Shown: in pieces, positions 56,260 to 64,000 of the stretch | Position numbering within the stretch: the stretch's first letter is position 1 | How the letters are laid out: each line of letters begins with the position of its first letter | Assembly (NCBI GenBank): GCA_027579435.1 | Contig: JANBPK010000737.1 | Location: forward strand, 62,001-126,000 | Direction of reading: 5' to 3' | DNA length: 64,000 bases | Source of the DNA: Candolleomyces eurysporus | Taxonomy: Eukaryota > Basidiomycota > Agaricomycetes > Agaricales > Psathyrellaceae | Program-made: the position numbers and the translations under genes | The notes under the pieces: model-generated | What the model was told of the DNA's origin: nothing | The model's database searches: none | What the model saw: only the letters and a program-made list of their open reading frames with translations

Positions 56260-59200
56260 CTACACCTTCTTCAAACTACTACTACTCCCACTCTCTCCAG
56301 GAAGAAGATGGAGACCACTAGTAGGCGTAGGCGGACTAATGCTCGTAAACGCCTCGCTATCAAGACTATCCAACGAAGCGGCCGAATCCGAAGTCGTACT
56401 CGTCCTACTACTCCTTCCCCCACCACCGTTAGCTGCATTGGAATTTGAGGTCAAACTTGGAGGCGACGTCCCAAAAACAGTCGTCCAACTCTCCCCCATC
56501 CCTCCTCCGCTTCCGAACCCCGAAGACGCCGTCGCAGCTCTGAAAGTTGTAGGAGAAGCGAAAGTTTCATCAGCGCTTTGGAAATCACCAAAGTCGCCGA
56601 AACTGTCGAACGAAGCATCGTCCATGTCTTCGGAGAGGGATGAAGATGAGAAGTTGAAAGCGGCTGAGCCGCCACCGGGGTTGGAGAAGGGACCGAAGCC
56701 GTCGTCGTCCTATTTGCGTCATGGACGATAAAAGCATGTTAGTTGAGCGCGAGAGGGGAGCGGAGGTGAGAGACGCACCTCGTCGTCGTTGGACACTCTC
56801 AGATTACTGGAGCCAGAAGCTAGACTACTACCTGGATCGAACGCATCCTGAACCAGGGGCAAAAGAGGGTAAGTATTTGATAAAACTGGTGAATGGAACA
56901 CCTACGTCAAAGCCACTTGTACCCAACGGTCTTCTCTCCGTATTTTGATGCAGCGCAGACACAGGCGGATCCCGCAATCCAAAAGTCGATTGCGACAACC
57001 ACCCTTCGTCATCGTCGTCGTCGTCATCGTCGGATGAGTTAAACTGGTCAGCGGAGGAGTGCATTTCCTGCTCCAAATACCGAGCGAACTAGATCAGCAG
57101 AAGGTCATCAGTAAAAGAATGCAGGAGGACGGCTTGCACCTACATGCGCACCCCTCGTACTGTCCTCATCTTCGTCGTCATCATCCTCTTCCTCTTCCTC
57201 AATCGACTCAGGCAGAAAATGAGCGGTATTCCTCGGTCCTCCCTCACCACCGCCTCCAGCTGTCACCCTCCTAAACTCCGACTTCACCCCTGAAGACGAT
57301 CCCGCTCCCGCTCCCCCTGCTCCGTTACCCCCTCCCGAGGAAGTAAGCTCATCTTCATCGACCTTCCACTGCGACACATTCCTCGAAGCAACGATCGGTT
57401 TCCCACCACCGAGCAACCTCGTATCATTAGCTTTGGTTTCGGTGTACCGTCCGGTGACGTAGCGGTCCCATTCGTCTTCAGGTGCGTATTGGATGATGAG
57501 GAGGCGGAGTTCTGGAGGGAAGTGTTCGAGGGCGGTGATGACGTCTTCGGCAATGAGGGTTAGGTGGCCCATGTAGCCTAGTCTGCCGCCTTTTGTCATG
57601 GCACTGTATCAAAAAGCGTCGCTGTTAATACGTGATGAAGTCGGAGCAGAAGAGGAACGTACGTGTCGTTATCATTCCGAGCTTGTCCTTCTACGATCCT
57701 ATGCATAATTTTCGCATCGCGGAAGAGAGAGATGGCCAGTTCGCGATTCCGACCGGTTTCCACATTCCCAGTCAAGACTTGGTGTATCAGATCGTAGACA
57801 GCACTATGCAGGAAGTTGTTCCAGGGGAACTCGAAAAACAGGTCCTATGAGGCCCAGGGGAGGAGAAAGAAAGTCAGCTGTGCTGCTGATAATTAGAGGG
57901 GCGAGGCAGAGGACAAGTCTCACCAGTAGAGTCCCGAACAGGTTCATATCCAGAAACTGCTTCTTGAGCTGTTCACCGATCGGCAGTTTGATCTCCACGG
58001 AATTATCCATCGTATGTCTCCGTCTTGAGCTCCTTCTCGAACCAATCGACCGTATCGACCGAGCAGATAATCTTCGGCTGGGTCTCTCACCCGGGGTAAG
58101 AGGACTACTGGAAGTCCCAGTAGCGGTTCCGCTACTACTGCCTCCACTACTATTGCTATCGATACTCGAGGTTTCCGCATTGAAGGGGGAAGAGGGTAGG
58201 TGAGCCGAGCCGAGAGAACTGGGTATCGACGACGATGGGGAGAAAATATTATCGAGTCCCTGAGGTTCATCGTACATTGCGATTTCCTCCATTTCATCGT
58301 CATCTGAGCTCCCCGGTTCGTCCATCTCGTCGTCCGAATCCAACGAGGGCGAGTCTTGAGTGGGAGCGCGGACAGGAAAGTCGCAAACGGGTGCAGGTTC
58401 GTCGTCGTCGTCGTCTTGGTTGTCTTGCTCACGCTCGTTGGCATTGTTCATGGCAATGACGGAGGCGAGTTCTTCTAGCGCGGATAACCCGCCTTGTAAC
58501 CGCCCTTCCGAATCATAGAGATGACTATACTCGGCGGGGCGATTCAAGAGAGACATGTTGGAGCAGTGCAAAAGCTCTGCGAGGAGTTCGAGGATCCGAT
58601 AGCGTTCTAGGGTGAGAGGTGTTATTGCGCCGACAGTTGTTTGAATAGGTCCTTGCAGCGAACGAGGTTTTTTCAGGAGTTCATGGAAGCGGTGGAGGTT
58701 CTCGCACATCAGCTCCAGCACCGGCCCTAAATGTACTACGCCCATCCGATTCACCATCTCCTTCATTGTCTCTTCCAGTGCTGTCCGGCTATCTTCGCCC
58801 TGCGCGTGAACCTGCTGTTGCACATGGATCAGCCTGTTCCGAAGGGTGTGGAAGAGGTAAGGTTCGAAGTAGTCGGAGTTGTTCTTGCGTATGAGTTCGA
58901 TAACGACAGCTATTGCGTGCACAACCGACGACGTTGCGTTGTCCCGGTTGGGCACAGAGTCAAAGTCGCAGAGCATGAACGACAGCAGCTTGGTAATCGT
59001 CTCCCTTTTAGCGAGTTCCCGAGCAAAACGATTCGAGGCAGGACCGCTGGAGTCGTCGGTGATCCCGGCTGCTGGAGAGGGTGTAGCCATGGATATGATA
59101 CCCTTGATGAGGTCCGTCACGATACTGTGCACCTCGGTTGTATGGTTAGGAGACAATAGGTCGATGAGTCGTCCAATAAAGTTTTGAGATGATAACCACT

Positions 59201-59904
59201 GCGAGAATGTTAGTTGAGAAAAGGAGAGAATATGGCGAGGACTCACCTCCAGAACCCCGCTCCCCGCTGCATGCTCGTCGAGTTGGATAATCCGCACTAG
59301 GAGGTCCACAAACGGCGACGTCTCGATGTGCTGCAGAATTCGATCTACCACCTCCGGCTGCGCCTGTATGAACGCAATCGTCTCCTCCGGTTTCTTGGTC
59401 AAGAACGTCGAGTTGATCTTGGAGAAATGGGAGGCCATAATCATCTGGGTCTTCATCTCCTCTGGCGGCCGGTCGAGGACCGTCTCCCAGAACGGCACCA
59501 AAAGATGGTCCTGCTCCCTCATACAGGTCTCGACGATGGACCATATCTCGCTGCACAGGACCTCTGTCGCGATATACGGATACCTAGAGCTAGTCAGACC
59601 CTGCAGATAAGCTCAGACAAGCTCGAAAACGCACTTGAACCGCCCTTTCTCCTCGCTCTCCGTCTGACCCGTCACGTAGCCCAGCAGCTTCTTCAGAACG
59701 TCGACACGGCCGAAATATTCTATTAGGCGTGTGTTTTGGGCCTTGCATTCTTGCAAAAGGTCGTCCTCGTCGAGCAGCGCTTCGAGAGCAACATCGTCCT
59801 TGTCGAGAAGGCTGTCGATAGACGAAGCTTGGTTGAAACCAAATCTGGCGGCATAAAGTCAGAGACGTTGCAAGGAGGCTGCTGCCAGACTACCTCCAGA
59901 ACAT
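56260..59904 (-). CDS. SAPS-domain protein, SIT4/PP6 phosphatase-associated regulator
   Basis: Orthologue type of yeast Sap155/185/190 and fission yeast Ekc1: a scaffold that binds the Sit4/PP6 catalytic subunit and sets its targets in cell cycle, TOR and stress signalling. ATG 59904 gives MFWR and, after a short intron, FGFNQASSIDSLLDKDDVAL, the classic SAPS start, followed by LLDEDDLLQECKAQNTRLIE. The helical SAPS domain runs through MIMASHFSKINSTFLTKKPE, PFVDLLVRIIQLD, WLSSQNFIGRLIDLLSP, TITKLLSFMLCDFDSVPNRD and ERYRILELLAELLHCSNMSL. A Ser-rich insert is followed by KKQFLDMNLFGTLL, DLFFEFPWNNFLHSAVYDLI and GYMGHLTLIAEDVITAL. The C-terminal tail is acidic, Ser/Gly-rich, with DDDGFGPFS and FGDFGDFQSADE; stop 56260. 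About 1000 residues, eight or so exons. Confidence 0.9.
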
Positions 59905-60123
59905 TCACTGTCGTCGTGGTAGAAGGAAAGAGAGAGAAGTGGGCGCAAGCGGCCCTGTCGCGCTATTACCCATTTTGGGCGGTTTTCTTCCACCTCAATG
60001 GGGATCTATGATGCTCACAGAGGACTCGAGTATTGTATTATGGACGTAAACTAATGTACAGTATCCACCGGTAAGTAGGGCCACGAAACGAGAATGCTAT
60101 AGCTAGATAAATCCAAGACGAAC

Positions 60124-61811
60124 TCAAAACTGGCGCGGAGAGTTGACCGTTAGATCCAGCAATTTGACGCCGAAGAGCAACACTCACCCGGATCTGGTAT
60201 CCTCCGCTAGCCTTGGTGAGGTATCTGACCCACTTGACGCTCTGGTAGTTGCTCTTTTCAAATACTTTCAAGAAGCGGACAATCAACCCGGACGACGTGA
60301 ACATGAGCACCTGGAAGTCGACGTCGATCGGGGGTCGTGCCCAAACCTGTCGATTGGTCACGCTCGTCGTTAAGGTTGCTAACGCGGAGAAGGTGCATTC
60401 TTGACCGCCCTGAATTCTCGGGATCCTGGACCGAAAGTTAATGGCATCAAGGGGAAGGGAAGAACGATCTTACTTCCACACCACGACGTTCTCTGATGGA
60501 GCATATTTTGCCTTTCCATTGGCCACTTTACAGTCAACGTTCGTCGTGTTCAGGGGAGTGGGTATGCGAAGTACGACGTTGGTGGCAGCCAGCTTATTGT
60601 TGAAGTTTGTTTTGATTATGATATCGTAGGTGACCTGGGTAGTACCAACTTCCGTCACCGTCGGAATCACTCGCAGTGGGAGCTTCACATTCGATGTTGA
60701 GCGGTACTTCATCAGCTCGAACTCGCCGTCGGGTGGAATGAAACTGATGGTTCGTGCTGCGTCGAATTCGTTGAGACGGACACACTGGTGGAATCTACAG
60801 TCATCCAGTTCAACTGCATCTCCACCACCTCCTTGTTGCGACTTGTCGATGACCAGTTTGTCGTTCAGACCGAATTTGCATTCAGGTGTTCCGGAGAGAT
60901 AAGCCCGCATCATGATGTGACCATCCACATCTGCACGAAGGATATTGCCTGCAAAACCGTTAAATCAGAGCGTAGGATTAAGTCGTTGTCCATACCCTTG
61001 GCACTCATACTCAAGTTCACCGTTTCGATAACGTCGACAAAAGCTTCGTTCTTCTTGTACTTGACATCCGCACGACGCCAGCTGATGGCACCCGTTGCTT
61101 GAACTGTGATCTTTGAGGATTCATCCGCCGGGATACCCTGAGACACGACACTCTCCGTCGTGATATAGCTTTTCAGAGTGTCTATCTCACTGTTCTGGGG
61201 GAAACCAAAGTCACAGATCTCTGAGGGAAGGGGTGAGCATTCAATGTCTCATGCACACTCCACGACGTACCGTCGATGAGTTCATACACCATTGTAAAGT
61301 TATTCTTGATAGATTCTTCGTCTATCTTTCCAAAATACGACTTGCAAATATTGATGAACCGATAGCAAAACTCGAAGACGAGCGCTGCATTCGCGTTGGT
61401 CCTTGAGAACAGTCAATGCACGGTCCAACAGTTCTAATCGCAACTTACTTGGTCACAGCGACGACATAAAGGTTGTTGATCCTGACGTGGAAGAAGCTCG
61501 TCGACCCCAGGGTGATAATAGGCGACCGAACGTCGCTGTTCGACACGACTTGTATCCGAAAGACATCAGCGATTGAGCGTCTGGCATAACCTGTCAGCGA
61601 TTCTCCATCGCTCGAGGAGCCTGAGATGCACACTTGAAATCTGGCCTATATAGCCTCGATATGAGAACCTAAATTGCTTAATTCATTAGAGTTCCTGGGG
61701 AAACGGAGGTTACGAACGCACTTCGCCTTTCTGGTTGAAGATGAAGAATGCCTGTATATTTGGTGAGTAGAATGACAAACTTTATATCGAGTGTACACAC
61801 ACCGATATCAT
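60124..61811 (-). CDS. APM4: AP-2 clathrin adaptor complex, mu (medium) subunit
   Basis: Medium chain of the plasma-membrane AP-2 adaptor; binds YxxPhi cargo signals and PI(4,5)P2 in endocytosis. ATG 61811 gives MIS and splicing adds AFFIFNQKGEVLISRLYRPD, the longin-like N-terminus. Next are TLGSTSFFHVRINNLYVVAV, VFEFCYRFINICKSYFGKID and ELIDEICDFGFPQNSE. The mu-homology domain starts near TGAISWRRADVKYKKNEAFV and includes GTPECKFGLNDKLVID, DDCRFHQCVRLNEFD, ISFIPPDGEFELMKYR, LRIPTPLNTTNVDC and KWVRYLTKASGGYQIR. The last intron (GTGAGT...GCCAG) leaves a two-codon final exon, F and TGA at 60124-60126. The overall match fits AP-2 mu better than AP-1 mu. About 425 residues. Its start lies about 105 bases from the divergent F-box gene. 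Confidence 0.93.
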
Positions 61812-61863
61812 TTTAAAGCCTTTTCAACAAGTGATCATTCTACAGGACACTTCAGTCGTTCGG

Positions 61864-61881
61864 GTCGTCGTCGTCGTCGTC
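61864..61881 (+). repeat. (GTC)6 microsatellite
   Basis: Six GTC units in the short divergent promoter between the AP-2 mu gene and the F-box gene. Confidence 0.8.
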
Positions 61882-61916
61882 AGAGTCGATGTACACGACG
61901 TTTGATCGCGGTGTTG

Positions 61917-64000
61917 ATGGCTGCTGTCAGCGACGGTCCGCAAACCGGCAGTCCCTTTGCCCCTGTTCCTGCTACCACCATCATGGAGGAACGCAGGCCA
62001 GGAGTACCAATGAATTTCAGTTCATTCTGCAACGAGGATGACATACAAGAGCCTCCTTCAAGCCTTGTCCTCACCCCGAGATCCCAGCTTCGTGAGCTAG
62101 AGGGCTCAACGTCAGTGAGCTCTCATGCCTTGGGGATTCTGCCAAATTCTCCCTCGAGGCGTCCATGGCAACATCGAGGCATAAAAGCAGAGCCAGGAAG
62201 GCAGATGAAAGGTACTTCTGTTTGAAATTATGCATTTGGCGTGTCCCTGAAGTCTGTTGCAGGTAGAGCACACCAGATGGATGATCGCGCCAGTGCTTGT
62301 CAGAACCTCCCATTCTCGAGCCTGAACGATGGAGGGTTCTCCCATGTCCTGGAATCCATCCGGTCTAACCACTCCAAGACGCTTTATGTGTTTCAGCCAA
62401 TCCTCAAACCCCGCCATATGAGAGCCCGTACGTGGGGGCTAATGCCTGTCNAACTGCATCCTGGACTCGGGTACTAATATCTCTCCAACTCAGGCAACCA
62501 CCTTCGTGGGTTCGTACTGAGGAGACTGAGGCTGAGAGTGAAAAATCAGTTCTCTGGAACTGTTCAACCCGCGTTTTTCACCGCGATGTTGAGCTTACCT
62601 TCCGACCTCTGCTTCGAGGTGCGTATCGTACAGGCGCTGGTCGGCTCATCTAACCTTCGGTAATAACCCTCAGATATTTGCCCACTTACACCCGCTGGAT
62701 TTATACCACCTCTGTTTGGCTACTAAAACTACGCGCCTTCTTCTGTTGAGCCCAGCCGCTGCTCATGTTTGGGAGCAAAGCTTCGCAGAACACCAGGAAG
62801 AGATACCAAATTGTCCACCAGGTGTTTCTGCGCTTAAATGGCTATCTTTCCTTTTCGGACCTATCATTTGTGAGGTACGTTCTCAGTCGGCATGTTCAGG
62901 TCACACGACGTTCTCATAGATCGATCCTACACAGTGTTGTGGAAGCCGATGGGCAAATCTCCACTTTGGCATCCTCCAGAAGTTGTGTGAGAGCTGTAGT
63001 GTAAGGAGATGTGCACTCTTCCAAATAAGTCGGTTACTGATATAGGTGCTTGTATTTGCAGCGCAAGATATTGCTCAGCGAACACTTCGCCTTCGAGCTA
63101 TGCGACGCGCACGAACATCCCATCGACTATGATACCGTTCTTTCACTGTGCGTGGAATCTTACTCTAGCTGTACGTTCAAGTTCCCCGATTGCACGTTCT
63201 TGGCTCGGTGCTTACCGTGCGCTGCGACATCCAAGGTGTTTATTTCAGGCCAATAGAGCTTCCACCGACTCCTGGTGTATTCTTGCTGAGCGATGTACTC
63301 GACGCTATCCATTTCATATGCTCTGAATGCAACGACCAGCATCAGTTCATAAGCCTCGAAGATTATACAGTGACGATGTCCAAAAGGATCTCGGAGATGG
63401 AGGCCAAGAATGACGTAAAGGATTATCCTCTAGCAATCTTTGTTGAGACTAACTCGTCTCATGTCAGCATGCGATAGAATGTCAGGGTTGGGTGGAGGAA
63501 GTTTTCCAAGAGATTAAAGCGTTTGAGATGGACTGGTATCCCAAAAGGTGAACTAGCGTCGCTTACCATTGCCCCTGATGCTGGTGTCTCACTCTAGACG
63601 TCTAGATACACCAAACCCCTCCTCAAGAAGGGCTTCGAGTTAGTTGACTTACAAGGGCCAGAATTTAACTGTCGTTTTGAACCGATTGCAATGCGAGGTC
63701 TTTCAACAAGATACGGTGAGTCAGCAATATCCCCTGTTCTCGTTCTGTGACCCGCCATGACACCCGCGCTAGACTTTCGTGATCATCTCAGGATGCTTGA
63801 GCGCGGCGCATACTGGTCCAGATTCCACAGATTCGCAGACGAACGTCAAGCACTTTTCAAATCTACATACGAGCTCTACAAGCGCGGTCTTTCCCACCGT
63901 GAATGGATGCAATGTCCCGAGGATTCCGTGGTGCGAGTCTTGCCCGAATTTAAGGAATTCTTTCAAGACCTCGGGAATCCTCGCAGGCCTGACGATGGTT
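61917..64000 (+). CDS. F-box protein with CxxC motifs, paralogue, 3' end outside window
   Basis: ATG 61917 starts MAAVSDGPQTGSPFAPV. Exons then give LPFSSLNDGGFSHVLESIRS and PRHMRA joined to GNHLRGFVLRRLRLRVKNQF, the F-box MLSLPSDLCFE-IFAHLHPLDLYHLCLATK, VWEQSFAEHQEEIPNCPPGV, WANLHFGILQKLCESCSV (CxxC), LLSEHFAFELCDAHEHPIDY, GVYFRPIELPPTPGVFLLSD, HFICSECNDQHQF and QGWVEEVFQEIKAFEMDWYP. The later part resembles FELVDLQGPEFNCRFEP, then leaves the window. The same exon order as the gene at 42971-45929 proves paralogy. Near 63475 the frame slips (HVSMR stop against IECQGWVEE), at the position equivalent to the slip in the other copy, so either a splice event is missed or both are damaged. N at 62451 is intronic. 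Confidence 0.7.

Noticed and set aside
57847..59187. Plus-strand open frames over the SAPS gene
   Set aside because: Antisense shadows of a long, well-conserved minus-strand gene.
1..64000. Secondary-metabolite gene cluster including the MFS pair and amidohydrolase
   Set aside because: No synthase, P450 or cluster regulator is present, and the two loci are separated by unrelated genes.
1..64000. CRISPR arrays, bacterial operons or phage genes
   Set aside because: Spliceosomal introns in nearly all genes and eukaryotic families throughout; no spaced short repeats seen.

Overview
The window is nuclear DNA of a filamentous basidiomycete, most likely an Agaricomycete. Genes are split by many short GT-AG introns of about 47-80 bases, are packed on both strands without operons, and include families typical of mushrooms: NACHT-TPR NLR-like proteins, F-box/LRR proteins, multi-span membrane proteins without a named domain, and monocarboxylate-type MFS permeases. 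No rRNA, tRNA, CRISPR array or bacterial feature was seen. Species cannot be named from the sequence alone.

Layout. 1-13.4 kb is accessory and decayed: the 3' part of a NACHT-TPR gene cut by the window edge (1-806), an Arg/Ser/Pro-rich gene without a visible start (1211-3029), an aquaglyceroporin (3448-4968, minus), a 2.9 kb gene-poor stretch, a full NACHT-TPR gene (7891-10890), a broken WD40 relic (11330-11830) and a disrupted MRP51-like mitochondrial ribosomal protein gene (12055-13405, minus). 13.6-20.4 kb carries an F-box/LRR gene, a PMT2-type protein O-mannosyltransferase and the nucleolar methyltransferase fibrillarin. 21.0-26.4 kb is a tandem duplication of one MFS permease with its promoter. 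26.6-42.3 kb holds a CCCH/coiled-coil protein, a single-pass membrane protein, a secreted amidohydrolase, a seven-span-like membrane protein, a TRF4-type poly(A) polymerase and a Ser/Pro-rich coiled-coil protein. 42.9-45.9 kb is an F-box gene whose paralogue, on the opposite strand, starts at 61917 and leaves the window. Between them lie a Helitron-like scrap, a small unrecognised protein, acetolactate synthase ILV2, a short membrane protein, a FAHD1-like hydrolase, a SAPS-type phosphatase regulator and the AP-2 mu chain.

Functionally the region mixes housekeeping genes (secretory O-mannosylation, rRNA methylation, branched-chain amino acid synthesis, endocytosis, phosphatase regulation, nuclear RNA surveillance) with fast-evolving accessory families (NLR-like, F-box, MFS). 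No operon-like pathway is evident. The genes are neighbours rather than partners.

A technical theme affects the annotation. Several reading frames break at an N or a homopolymer, and removing or adding one base there restores a clean family-like protein (17349, 38517, 39941, 40963 and 50141; also near 2034 and 20257). These genes are probably intact in the organism. The MRP51-like locus has too many defects, including a stop codon, to be explained so easily.
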